64,000 bases of DNA from Chelonoidis abingdonii. Its lineage: Eukaryota > Chordata > Testudines > Testudinidae. Below are positions 11,026 to 21,555 of this stretch, piece by piece; position 1 is the stretch's first letter; each line of letters opens with the position of its first letter. The position numbers and the translations under genes are program-made. The notes beneath the pieces were generated by a model. It was not told the origin of the DNA and made no database searches. It saw nothing but the letters and a program-made list of their open reading frames with translations. The stretch lies in contig NC_133770.1 of NCBI RefSeq assembly GCF_003597395.2, positions 33,912,207-33,976,206 on the forward strand, written 5' to 3'.

Positions 11026-12322
11026 AGTCCCTGAGGATAGTGGAGATTCCTTTCCATTGTGGGGAGCCAGGAGGTATTCCATGATGTCTTTTAATCTTCT
11101 GCCAAATCAATGAACCCTTCATGAGACTGGAATGTTCAAACCCACTGTCTGGGGGAGATACTGTGGGTGGTATCATGTCAACTGAGCAACAGGACTGGAC
11201 TTATTAAACAGCTTTCGCTACCGATCCACGTCACCCACTGAGTACCTAGCTAAGGATGCTGAATGTGCTATTTCTGCTGGCAAGGGCACAGTAGACTGAA
11301 GCCATCTCCTTGGCCCCAGTGTTGCTTTTTCCAAGTAAAATCTGACTTTGTAATGCTGTTTTTAAAAGTACCTGCCCACTGAGGGAATTGTATCTTGGCA
11401 AGTCGTTCATGTCTAATGAGACAGTCCTGGCACTGTAGCACTGTATTCAATATTTAATGAAAAGTCCACCTGTCTAGATATGCAGGCTTTTTATCCCATT
11501 GGCCTTTAATGTAATGCATAATAGTTCAAAGGAAACCTATGAACTTGGAACTCATTCATACCTGTAACAGGCCAGATTCTGGATCATGCCGGAGATGTGC
11601 TCTGCTCAATGCAACCCAGGGGGGTGCAAAGGTAACTCTAAGCCATTGGCACTGTACTGGACCTTGGGTAAAACTTAAAACAGTTTCAGGACTGCTTTAA
11701 GGCATACTCACAAGCAAGTGTGCCGAAGGGGCCATTCCAGTACCTGGGGATTGCTGGAGCACTGGGGTGCATCCCACACTGGAAGGGAGAGCAAGAGGGT
11801 TGTGATGTAGAAACACTTTGCTGGCTCTCTGCTTTCAAGGATCCCTTCTGCTCAGGAGGACTCCTGAGGGAGCTGGCTAAACCAGCTTTCTATCTGTATT
11901 GCATGTATGCCATTTTAACAGCACCTGACCTCACTCTATTAATTCCTCTCCCCTAGAGCCACTTGTAAGAGTTTAATCTGCTGAGTAGATTCACACAAGT
12001 GGTCCTACCACCATCAATGGAGGAGTGACCAAGTGAGGAGACGAGGGTAATCACAATCGCAACAAATGGGAAGGTGCAAGAAAATATGAGTTACAGCAAG
12101 TCTCCACCCTCCTTTAACTTACACATTCTGAACCCACGTCCAGCTTCTCAGCAGCACACAAGTTCTGCCAGCTTACATTCTCTTAAGTGGGTGTAATAGA
12201 TCTAGAAGAGTTTGAGTGAGTGTAAAAGGGGGAAAATTCTGCTCTGGTTTACACCCTGACTTCATTGGAGCAGAATGTAACCCAAAGAGTCCAATTTACT
12301 GCACTTTACGCATCTCCTTGTA
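11026..12322. other. Unannotated; no gene
   Basis: Nothing recognisable apart from a degenerate short palindromic motif at about 12236-12290. Open frames of 60-78 codons lack motifs. Confidence 0.45.
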
Positions 12323-12725
12323 GGCTCTGTCTACACTACAAGCTGGGGTGTAATTCCCCAACTCATATACCCATACACACTCCTAGCTGTCCCAATGGGT
12401 AAGGTGGCAGAACTGGGCTCCGAAGCTCTGTCTGCATGATGCGGTAGGGGGATGCCAGCTCGTGTACACATACTCCTGGTAGCTCACGAGCTAGCATATC
12501 AATGGTATTGTAGCCATGGTAGCGCAGGCAGCAGTAGACGAGGCATTGCTTAGCCATGCTGAGTACAAAAATGGCAGGTACTTACTCGCCTGTGCCTCTG
12601 CTACTGCTGTCCATACAACCCGGCTAAACTACTGTGTATACCTGCGTTAGCTCTCATCAAGCTACCATCAGTATGGGTATGCAAGCAGGGGACTCATGCC
12701 CCTAGCTGGTAGTGTAGGCATCGCC
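12323..12725. mobile_element. MITE-like element with imperfect TIRs, inside a larger palindrome
   Basis: Left end GGCTCTGTCTACACTACAAG then CTGGGG; complemented right end GGCGATGCCTACACTACCAG then CTAGGGG. The GGC...GTCTACACTA theme is shared with the Harbinger-like MITEs in this window, but no clear 3-bp TSD is seen (GTA versus TCA). A further 30-bp inverted pair crosses the border: 12391-12420 (CCCAATGGGTAAGGTGGCAG...) matches the complement of 12729-12760, outside the right end. Confidence 0.55.
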
Positions 12726-12760
12726 TCAGCACCCAATTCTGCCACCTTACCCATTGGACC

Positions 12761-14174
12761 AACTTGCAGAGGAAAGTACTACTCAGCATGAGGAAATGTG
12801 GCAGACTCAGCAAGTCTAAGGGGATATAAAGCTGGAACAAAAGACAAGTTGTGGGAATTGGATAGAGGAATAAGTTACATAAATTAGACTTCCTCTAGCC
12901 TGATTTAACCTCACCTCCCAATCTGGACTGTAGTGTTTGGCTCAACATGCTCCAACGGGCATATTCCTGTCTCCTTCCAAACTGTTCCTACAGCCATAAA
13001 AGAAACCTGAGTAGTGGCATCTATAACTTGTCTAAAGTGTGTCTGAAGATTATTTGGGGTGGGCGGGCTAGTTTAAGAATTTCAATCATTATCTTCTCCT
13101 GGGAGCCTCTTAAGGGATAATATTTAGAAAGCACGTGGAGGAAGGTGAGGAAAGTCCATGTCATGTAAATCTATCAACTAGTTCATCACAGACAACTCTG
13201 AACCTATCTTCACAACGGCGCCGGCTGGTTGGAAAGGCGATGCTTTGCTGCATCCTAATTTTGGTCTGATCTCAACGAGCCTCTGTGGTTCCATTGATGA
13301 TGATGTGAGAACACTTCCTCTGCAGTCATTCATGATTGTAAACAGTACAGAGACCAGCTCTGGCCATTCAGATTTATTCCACGTTTCAGTGACTGTAGCC
13401 TATCTGTTGATTTAAAAAAAGGAGCAGGAAGTAGCATAGCTATCAGGAAGAGCTCACCAAGGGGACTGTGTGTGCACGGGAAACAAAAAATCCCTTATTA
13501 TTTGTTAAAGTAATGCTCCATGCTTGCATTTCCAACTACTTATCCTTCCAGTTTGCCACCTGGAGTCTTGAGTGGCCTGCCAACCCCAAAGCAATTAGTT
13601 TACAGACAAAAAATCCCACCTAAAAGTTGTTGTTGTTTTTTAAACAGACACCCACATTTCGTACAGCTTTCCCAACACAATACAAGGCTGTACTACTGGA
13701 AAATATATTTTAAAACAAATTTCATAACAAGTTTATTTTCATGCTTGTGTGTCTCCTCTTCTTTGTTTTGTTTTGGTTTTGTCAATACATTTCCTTCTTC
13801 TGACCAAGGAGCATGAGCCCCAGCTCAGGGAGTTTACTATCAGTCTTTCCATCATGTGGGGTCTCCTAATCTACTAGTGACCTGAGATATGCAGGGAAAC
13901 TCTATGGATTTAGGTTGGAGCATTTGCATGAATGAGGTCCCTTCTATCAGAGCATGGGGACTTTTTATTTCCACAGGAAAGGCAGCAGGAGTCCCCCCGA
14001 CTCTCAGAGAGGCAGAGATAATAGTGGGGGGATCCCCTAGCACTTATCTCAGCAACAAGGGTGTATCTGCTCACGTGAGTGAGTTGGCCAGGGCTGCTGC
14101 AATTTTCCTTTCCTGTCACATAGTCTTCTGTTGCGATGGGACTAGCATGGGAGGAGCCCTAAGACCAGACAGTC
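12761..14174. other. Unannotated; no gene
   Basis: About 1.4 kb with no recognisable element. The T-rich patch at 13620-13780 gives a 98-codon frame without motifs. Confidence 0.45.
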
Positions 14175-14177
14175 TCA

Positions 14178-14471
14178 GGCCACGTCTATACGACGCGCCA
14201 TATCGGCGCGTTACAATCGATTGTTCGGGGATCGATATATCGCGTCTCATCTAGACGCGATATATCGATCCCTGAGCGCGCTTACATCGATTCCGGAACT
14301 CCACCAAAACCAACGGAGTTCCGGAATCGACATGGCGAGCCGCTCACATCGATCCCGCGTGGTGAAGACGGGTGAGTAGATCGATTTTAGATAATTTATT
14401 TCAGCTACGCTATTCTCGTAGCTGAAATTGCGTATCTAAAATCGATTTTCGCGCGTTGTGTAGACCTGGCC
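14178..14471 (+). mobile_element. Harbinger-like palindromic MITE, copy 1, TSD TCA
   Basis: 294 bp. Ends GGCCACGTCTATACGACG and (complemented) GGCCAGGTCTACACAACG, flanked by TCA on both sides (14175-14177, 14472-14474). The 3-bp duplication and GG-initial ends fit PIF/Harbinger-derived MITEs. The interior is nearly all foldback: hairpin 1 GATCGATATATCGCGTCT with its complement (14229-14269), hairpin 2 GGAACTCC...GGAGTTCC (14295-14325), hairpin 3 with arms ATCGATTTTAGATA / TTTCAGCTACG (14380-14446). It is CpG-rich and still little decayed. Copies 2 and 3 are at 41014 and 43153. Confidence 0.85.
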
Positions 14472-14474
14472 TCA

Positions 14475-15010
14475 GTGTCAGCACCCTGTAGAGATGCACA
14501 GGGAAGCTGGTACCTGTGTGAGCTGTTGTTTCAGGCTGTTTGCAGACTCAGGCAGACATCACCCATCTACACTTGAGTCATGTTTTCCAGGTTGTCTTTG
14601 CAACCCTGAGGGCTAGAAACATTTTTTTAAACAAAAGTTCAGACACTGATGTAATCACATGACTTGTGTTGTTGGGGCTCAGCCTCAAACCTGGCAATAG
14701 ACATGGTAGAATTACCCTGTGCAGCAGCAGCCCAAACACTGCCATTAGCAAACTCACCCATGACTTCTGGGGTGCTGGTTGAGACCCAGCTCAGCCTGGA
14801 GCTGGCTGTGCAGCAGGACCAGGCTGGTGTGCAGCAATTCTTGTTGCCTGTCCTACATCATCTTGACCATCTTAATGGAGGCCTGGATAGCTAGCAGAGA
14901 GTGGAGAGGAGAAGGGGAACAATAAGAGCAGTCAGGCACATCTTCTTTACTCCCAGTCCAGCAGCCTTTTAACCAGGTGAATGTCCTCATAGGAAAGGCA
15001 TTCCCCTATC
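14475..15010. other. Unannotated spacer
   Basis: No gene or repeat boundary seen. The 76-codon plus frame at 14664-14894 is motif-free. Confidence 0.45.
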
Positions 15011-15018
15011 CCAACCTT

Positions 15019-15385
15019 CAGTGGCCCTGGAACACTTTTAATAAAGGGGGATGGCTGAAAGCCAGCCCCCTTACCACTGTCTGTGCCCCCTCCCCCCCCC
15101 CACTTCAGAGCTGAGCCTGGAAGCGGGGTCGTGTCTCCAGGACGCAGGGACCCAGATACGGATAAGGGGGGGTGAGCCTGGTGCCACAGCTGGGAGCAGG
15201 CATGGGGTTGGCATCCGGGACCCTGAGTGCAGGGCAGCAGCAGGACCCCCGGTGTGGGGCCAGTAGCAGAACCTCATGTGTGGGGTTGGCAGCTGGGACC
15301 CCGGGCACGGGGCCGGGAGCTGGCATCCTGCATAAAACTTCAGGGTGCTGCAACACCCCCTACACCCATAGTTCCCACACCTATG
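15019..15385. mobile_element. hAT-type non-autonomous element, degraded TSD CCAACCTT/CCAGCCCT
   Basis: Left end CAGTGGCCCTGGAAC; complemented right end CATAGGTGTGGGAAC. Candidate 8-bp duplications CCAACCTT (15011-15018) and CCAGCCCT (15386-15393) agree at 6 of 8 positions. The interior is GC-rich and produces several overlapping false frames on both strands. Confidence 0.6.
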
Positions 15386-15393
15386 CCAGCCCT

Positions 15394-15892
15394 TTGTATT
15401 GTGCTACAGTGGTGGATCCAGTAGGAACATAACCAAGAAGCTTTCGTGGGCTAGAACCCTTGAAACCTTTTTCTACTATCAGGAAATGTGGCTCTCCTAG
15501 CAGGAACTGCTTTCTGCCAGCAGGTGGCAGCATTTCCTTCCATCCTGCTGAGGAGCTGTGCTTGTAGGTAGAAGCAGCAGCAGACTGACTGTCTCCTATT
15601 GCAGTCAGTCTTCTCCTGGCACTTACAGACAGCCTGGATCTGACCTTTCGTGTTTTCCTAGAGCTGGCTGGAAAAATGGAGAACATTTCTCATGAAAGTT
15701 TTTGTGATACTTCCTGTCTCCACCACACACACTCTTTTGTCAAAATTTTAAGACATCTATTTCTACTAGGTTTGGTTTTTAAATAGACTCTATAAATGTA
15801 TGGATGGTTAGCAGTCCAGAACCCCAACTTACTTTCAAGACAGTACAGAATCTGAAGACAGTACCGTGATGGCATTTCTGTTACTGGATTTG
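15394..15892. other. Unannotated spacer
   Basis: A 101-codon minus frame (15381-15686) has Ser/Arg-rich composition but no family motif. No element seen. Confidence 0.4.
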
Positions 15893-16045
15893 TCATATTC
15901 ACAGTTTAAGGCCAGAAGGGGCTGTTATGGTCATTAAGTCTGACCTCATGCTTAACACAAGATCCTCACCCAGTAATTTCTGCATCAAGCCCATAACTTC
16001 AGGTTGAGCCAGAGCATCTCTTTTAGAAAGATACCACATCCTTAG

Positions 16046-16242
16046 TGTTGTAACAACCAGGCAAGGGACTAACAAACTTCAACAGGACTTTATTTTTTAA
16101 AGTGAAAACCTCTTTACCAAGCTGCTGCTGCACCCTCTGTAACTCTCACTCTGCCTCCTCAACTCCTCCCCGCTCCTTCCTGTTTCCTGTCTCCCAACAG
16201 CCAGTGCTCCCAGTTCTAATAATTACAAGCAATATCTAAACA
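16046..16242 (-). mobile_element. Probable short solo LTR inserted in CR1
   Basis: 197 bp with TG...CA ends on both strands (plus strand TGTTGTAACA ... ATCTAAACA). Read on the minus strand it has AATAAA followed by GTCCTGTTGAAG, an R/polyadenylation layout near the 3' end. CTTAG flanks it at 16041-16045 and again at 16246-16250; the right copy is offset by 3 bases (CCG), so the border or the duplication is imperfect. The class (retroviral or other LTR) is undetermined. Confidence 0.5.
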
Positions 16243-16387
16243 CCGCTTAGGAGAGTTGCTCCAATGGTTAATCCCCCTCAGAGTTAAATGTTTGCACCTT
16301 ATTTTTAGTCAGAATTTACGTACCTTCAGATTCCAACGATTGGATCTCAATACACTTTCTTCTGCTAAATTAAAGAGCCATCTACTG

Positions 16388-16506
16388 CGTAGGTGCTGGA
16401 ATTAGGGGTGCTGGGCATGTGGCTGCAGGCCCTGGCTTGTAGTGGTTTCCTTCATACACAGGGTTTACAATAAACCCCCACTGTAAAAATTGTTCCAGCA
16501 CTACTG
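16388..16506. mobile_element. hAT-type MITE, perfect 8-bp TSD ATCTACTG
   Basis: 119 bp. Perfect direct repeats ATCTACTG at 16380-16387 and 16507-16514. Ends CGTAGGTGCTGGAATTA and (complemented) CAGTAGTGCTGGAACAATT. Inserted in the CR1 fragment, so younger than it. Noncoding. Confidence 0.85.
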
Positions 16507-17029
16507 ATCTACTGTAAGAAACCTCTTTCCTGTGTAGGTACTTAGAGATTATGATCAAGTTACTTCTTAACCTGCTCTTGAATAAACTAAATAGATGAGC
16601 CTCTTAAGTCTTGCACTATAAGGCATATTTTCCAGACTTCAACTCACTCTTCTATCTCTTTTCAGAACTCTTTTCGATTTGTCAACAGCCTTTTTGAAGT
16701 GTGTACACCAGAACTGGCCATGATATTCCAGGAATGGTCTCAGTAATATCCCCTCCTACTTCTACTTGATATTCACCTGCTTATCCATCCAAGGATAGCA
16801 TTTGCCCTCCGTAGCTACAGTATTGCACTGGGAGTTTGTGTTCAGTTGGTTATCTGCCAAGACACCCAAATCCTTTTCAGTGTTACTCCATTGTAGCATG
16901 CAGCCACCCCCACTCCATTATTTGTTCCTAGATGTCTGACCTCATATTTGGCTGTATTAGAAACATACATTGTTCAAATGGACCCATTTTACCAAGTGAT
17001 CCAGGTCGGTTTGTGTAACTGACCTTTCT

Positions 17030-17377
17030 CTTGTGGCACCTTAGATACTAACAAATTTATTTGGGCATAAGCTTTCATGGTCTAAAACCCACTTCATCAG
17101 ATGCATGCAGTGGAAAATACAGTAGGAAGATATATACACAGAGAACATGAAAAAATGGGTGTTGCCATACCAACTCTAACGAGACTAATTAAGGTGGGCT
17201 ATTATCATGTTCTCTGTGTTTATATCTTCCTACTGTATTTTCCACTGCATGCATCCGATGAAGTGGGTTTTAGCCCACAAAAGCTTATGCCCAAATAAAT
17301 TTGTTAGTCTCTAAGGTGCCACAAGTACTCATCATTCTTTTTGCTGATACAGACTAACACGGCTACCACCCTGAAAC
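17030..17377. mobile_element. Back-to-back Penelope 3' ends forming a palindrome, 11-bp TSD CTGACCTTTCT
   Basis: Left half (17030-~17210): complement of the PLE 3' UTR, as at 708-880. Right half (~17205-17377): the same 3' UTR on the plus strand, extending further to GATACAGACTAACACGGCTA. The two halves are inverted copies (TTTATTTGGGCATAAGCTTT ... its complement; GTGGAAAATACAGTAGGAAG ... its complement). The whole block is bounded by CTGACCTTTCT at 17019-17029 and 17378-17388. Inverted copies are known for Penelope-type insertions. It interrupts CR1 sequence. No coding sequence. Confidence 0.85.
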
Positions 17378-17561
17378 CTGACCTTTCTGTGACCTTTCTC
17401 TGACATTCTTTACTGCTCCACCTATTTAGGTGTCATTTGCAAATGTTACCAGTAATGACTATCCACCCTATTAATGTTCATCCATTCAGCCTTTACTAAC
17501 TCTCCTCTTTTTATGCCCCATCTCTGTTACTTTCTCTCACTTCATCCACTGTATCTCTAAC

Positions 17562-17823
17562 CGGGGCGGCTCTAGGTATTTTGCCGTCCCAAGCACAGCA
17601 GGCAGGCTGCCTTTGGTGGCTTGCCTGTGGGGCATCCCCGGTTCCGCGGATATGGCGGCAAGCCTACGGGAGGTCTGCCGAAGCCGCAGGACCAGCGGAC
17701 CCTCTGCAGACATGCCACCGAAGGCAGCCTGCCTGCCACCCTCATGGCGACTGGCAGAGCGCCCACCGTGGCTTGCTGCCTCAGGCATGTGCTTGGCATG
17801 CTGCTGCCTGGAGCCACCCCCTG
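17562..17823. mobile_element. hAT-type non-autonomous element, perfect 8-bp TSD TCTCTAAC
   Basis: 262 bp between perfect repeats TCTCTAAC (17554-17561, 17824-17831). Left end CGGGGCGGCTCTAGGTATTT; complemented right end CAGGGGGTGGCTCCAGGCAG. GC-rich interior with a large internal inverted pair (GCAGGCTGCCTTTGGTGGC versus its complement around 17715-17740). It shares its end design with 25213-25399. Five overlapping frames of 69-122 codons here are composition artefacts. Confidence 0.9.
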
Positions 17824-17831
17824 TCTCTAAC

Positions 17832-18440
17832 AGGGAGATTTTCAAAGGCAAATCTAAAAACTAAACCCCTCCCAGATCTCCTTAGACCAGAAATCATTTG
17901 TTCTGGGCAACATTTTGTTTTGGGACTCTACATCAAAAACATTGTATGAAAAATAAAATCTTGTGTTTTGGTGAATGTATGCTTTGATTTTCTAGACTCA
18001 CAGGTCCCACCATTGGCTGTTCATTAATGTCTTAGAATCTGGTTCTTGCGAGAAAAGCTCTTCTAATCAGAGGTGTGTGTGCGCGCACATAACACTGTCT
18101 TGAGGCACATAATTACAGATTTTTTTTTGTGTCGCGTGGAATGGTACCGATGAGTCCATGTAAATCATGAACCAAATACTCTTTGCATTTGGGAGCAGGT
18201 TCTCTGCTTCCACGCACACAACTCTGTCCCATGTCCACCCACCCCTGAAATCTTCCACCACCCTTTCCATTGTGGTGGTATTATTATTGCATGTTCATGG
18301 AGCAGCCAGTTACCCATCTGTTGGCAACAGCTACACAGGGAATTCAATAGTCTCTTTATAGACTCTTGTCACTGAAGCTGTCTTCTAGCTTATCAGCATT
18401 CTGGGGCTTCCCCCGAAGTTGTACACCGCATACACCTGAA
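17832..18440. other. Unannotated spacer
   Basis: Contains a short TGTGTGTGCGCGCAC tract near 18072-18088. No gene. Confidence 0.45.
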
Positions 18441-18444
18441 ATCC

Positions 18445-19055
18445 TGCATGCTTGGAATTTCAGAGGCCTGTGATATGCACTGAGGTTCCAAAGAAACCGC
18501 AGAGTGCTCCCAAGCTGGGACAGCCCACTGAGGAACTATTCAACAGGGAGAAGGACTGGGGTTTTGCCCGAAAAGCATCTCCTATAAGAAGAGGGGAGCA
18601 GACCACTCAAGTCAGCTCCCCTAGTACTGCAGGAATGGCAGCAAGACTCATAGCTGCTACAAACGACAACCCACCTACCACAATGACAGCTCTTTAAAGG
18701 TATAAAATCCAGTCACTATCTTACTGATTTCAATGGGAGTTGGATGGGACACATAGGGAGAGAGAGAGATAGGCAATATGGCAACGATGGGAGGTGATGA
18801 GGGAAGAGAGAGTCAGGAGGGTTCTGAGACTTTCAAGAGGACTTGGAAAGATTAATGGGTCCCAATCAAAGATCAAACTTTTGGGTGTTGATTGAATAGC
18901 ACTGATCCTTCACTAGACTATGCCTCATAAATGGTTTAGTTTAGTAAGTGTCATTGTGTTTTTCTCAGAGGTTTCTGGGTAAGGATATAGAATATGACAT
19001 GACTGATGTTGTGGTGGGTGACTCCCTCATCACAGGCCAGAGAGGACTAAAGTCC
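18445..19055 (+). pseudogene. Possible ancient LINE ORF1 remnant (GDS-esterase-like motif)
   Basis: An 81-codon frame (18452-18697) has a hydrophilic, Ser/Thr/Arg-rich composition, and after a stop-rich gap the sequence at 19003-19045 reads DVVVGDSLITGQRG in one frame. That resembles block I (GDSL) of the SGNH esterase domain in CR1-type ORF1 proteins. No catalytic His block is visible. This is a weak, short-motif assignment; an unrelated chance match is possible. Confidence 0.25.
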
Positions 19056-19829
19056 AGTTAGTCACATACACTTCATTTGGGTGGTAATCAAGTAGTTACT
19101 TGTCAGCCAAAGAGGGTGGGACTCAAGAAGGATCAGGTGATAACTCAGACTGATGGGCTTTACGAATAGGCTGAGAGAGTTCAGTCAAGGGGGAAGCAGC
19201 CATAGGGAGCAGGCTGGCCTGCTAGCTGACTCGCTCCTGGGCAGGAGTTCTCAGGAAGGCTTAGGTTGGGCAGGACAGTGCTTGATACCAGAGCCAGGGA
19301 AAGGCAGAGGAGCCCCAGGAAAGGGTTGAGCATGTGGCCAAGAAGACAGGTGATTCTTTGGGACTCTGGAGTACACCTGGACATTTTGTTTACCCAGAAG
19401 GGGTTTGGGCTAGCCACTTCTCAGTTAGAGGCCTGTCTTTGCACCACACAGATGACCTGCACTGGACTCTGGAGATGAAAACCCCATGCAATGTTGCATC
19501 CTGACACAAGGGGGTGCTCTGTCATGAGAGCACCCCAATCCAGATGCCTATAGCAATCCACATATTCAAAGTGCTGTACACAGCAATACTTGGCACATAG
19601 GGCCAGATTCTGGCCCTTGGCTCTGGCCCCTTTTGTACCCTTCTGGTGACCCAAAGGAGTCAGAAAGCAGCCTTTATAAAAAGAAATCTCTGGTTGCCAT
19701 AAAACCAGCATACCATCTGCTTTCCCCCAACATTGTTACCACCCAGTATCAAACCTCCCAGTCCTGAGAAACCTCATAGAAAAACAAGCAGAGACCAACT
19801 GCAAGCTCGCCTCACTTTAAGATAAAATC
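19056..19829. other. Unannotated; contains a perfect 10-bp stem hairpin
   Basis: No gene. At 19511-19536 GGGGTGCTCT, loop GTCATG, then AGAGCACCCC forms a perfect hairpin. 19150-19480 is purine-rich and may be degraded LTR sequence. Confidence 0.4.
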
Positions 19830-21020
19830 CTAGACCTGACACAATCTAGATCCAGGCCAGGACATAGGACTGAAATCATTTTAGTGGTTGATGATCTGCT
19901 TGTCTGTGGGTACTGGACAGATATACATTTTAATCCTCCTGGACTCTCTGCAACATTTGATACTATCAACCATGAATGCTGCTGAGAGAGGTGGCAGAGT
20001 CCAAGGGAATGTGCTGAATGATTTGAGTCCTTCCAAGAGGGATAGATCCAATGAGTAGTGATGGGAAACTGCACGTCCACCACTAGACCCCTCACTTGTG
20101 GAGTCCCACAAGGATTAATTCTCTGGCTGATCTTATTCAGCATCTACATACAGACACTAGGTAAAGTGGTCAAAGGATAGGGACTTAAGTGCCAGCTATA
20201 TGCAGATGATACACTGCTCTACCTATCCTTCATCATATGTGGCCACTCTACTACTGCCCAGAGAGCCCAGTGATTGGACAAGAACAGCTCATGGATGAAG
20301 AACATTGCAGATGAATGAACAAGGCAGAGGTGATGCTGGTGGACAGAGGAAAACACTCTGAAAAGTTCATGGACACAGTGCAGTCTCCTATGGTTGAAAG
20401 TGCACACCCACAGCTGGTCAATTCATTCTGCGCTTTACGAATGTTCCTGAATTCCTCACTGATGCTCACATAGAAACATCCGCAAATAGCACTTTTTCCA
20501 ACTGGCTGATCCATCCTGTTGGATAATGGCCTGACTGCAGTTAGACACACCATTGTCAATTCCTGTCTGGAGAACAACAATTCAGTATACCTAGGCATGA
20601 TGCGATCAGCCCTCAGGAAATTCCAGCTAGTCCAGAATGCTGCAGCACATCTCCTCAGCAACATGGGATTCTGGGAGCACATCAGGCCTGTCCTCATTCT
20701 CCACCCTAGTTTCCCATAGAATAATGAATCAAGTTCAAGATCTCAGTCCTCATTTTCAAGGCACTCAGTGACCCGGGCCAGCATATTTAAAAGTCACCTC
20801 AAGACCATGGTTGACAGCTCTGCTTCTCTGACACAATGAGACTTTCTATCAGAAGGATAAAGCATGTCTGTGAGGGAGACAGAACTATCTCCAGGGCTGG
20901 GCTGGGACTGTGGAATGAACTCACATATAAACTTAGAGCTACCACAAATGTCACCACCTGCCACTCTAAGTGCAAGGTGCATGTCCTTAATAGTGCTTTC
21001 TCTAACATAAACACATAGCA
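19830..21020 (+). pseudogene. L2-type LINE ORF2, reverse transcriptase and C-terminal remnant
   Basis: Plus-strand fragments in shifting frames keep the right order. LLDSLQHLILST-type sequence (from LDLSAAFDT) is near 19940-19975. CGVPQGLIL (RT motif preceding the active site) is at ~20100-20125. CQLYADDTLLYLSF (catalytic YADD) is at ~20190-20230. LVQNAAAHLLSN is at ~20630-20660, with HIRPVL after it. Near the end come KHVCEGDRTISRAGLGLWNE and LRATTNV. The order and wording fit the L2/L3-like branch of LINEs rather than CR1 proper. Several frameshifts and stops: inactive and old. The 5' half (endonuclease) is absent. Confidence 0.7.
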
Positions 21021-21301
21021 ATATGTACATTAAAAGTAACAAAATAACCCTACCAAACAAATGCTCCACTGCACACACCATTCTCCCCCTGGGCATAGGA
21101 TGAGAGAACAGATCACATGTGACAGGTGTTAGCCCTATTGCTTAATGCACTCCTGGAATGCACTCAGATACAAAGGTGATGAGCATAGCGCTTGGGTCTT
21201 TGGGGTAAGAAGGGAGTATCATATGGTCAGGCGGAGGAAAAGCCAGAATGTGCTCTGGTGACCCTTATCCGCAGAGCGGTCCCTTTAGCTGACACAGTTT
21301 A

Positions 21302-21555
21302 GGCCTGGTCCCAACTACACCACTCAGGGGGTGTGAAAAATTTACACTCCAGAAAGATATAGTTAAGCTGACCTAAGCTCAGTGTAGACCCCACTAGGTC
21401 CACAGAAGAATTTTTTCCATCCACCTCGCTATCAGCTCTAGTGGGGATGGATTTACTACAGCAATGTAAAATCCCTTCTCTCAGCGTAGTTAGCACCTAC
21501 ACCACAGTGGTATGGCAGTGTCGCTGCAACTGTGCTGCTGTAGAGTAGACATGCC
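21302..21555. mobile_element. Harbinger-like MITE, degraded
   Basis: Left end GGCCTGGTCCCAACTACACC; complemented right end GGCATGTCTACTCTACAGCA. The GGC...GTC.AC...TAC theme matches other MITEs in the window. Flanking trinucleotides are TTA (left) and TCG (right), so the 3-bp duplication is decayed if present. Confidence 0.6.

Larger units (their letters stand above)
15893..17440 (-). mobile_element. CR1 LINE fragment, minus strand, interrupted by three insertions
   Basis: The plus strand opens with the complement of a CR1 3' end (TTTAAGGCCAGAAGGGGCTG...CTGACCTCATG) and proceeds toward the reverse-transcriptase domain. On the minus strand, a decayed 'FANDT' (from the FADDT catalytic box) occurs near 17430. 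Three younger elements split it: an LTR-like block (16046-16242), a hAT MITE (16388-16506) and a Penelope palindrome (17030-17377). Removing them restores a continuous ~0.9-kb CR1 segment. ORF2 is full of stops and inactive. Confidence 0.75.

Noticed and set aside
17537..17949. Five overlapping frames of 69-122 codons
   Set aside because: They sit on a GC-rich hAT element with perfect TCTCTAAC duplications.
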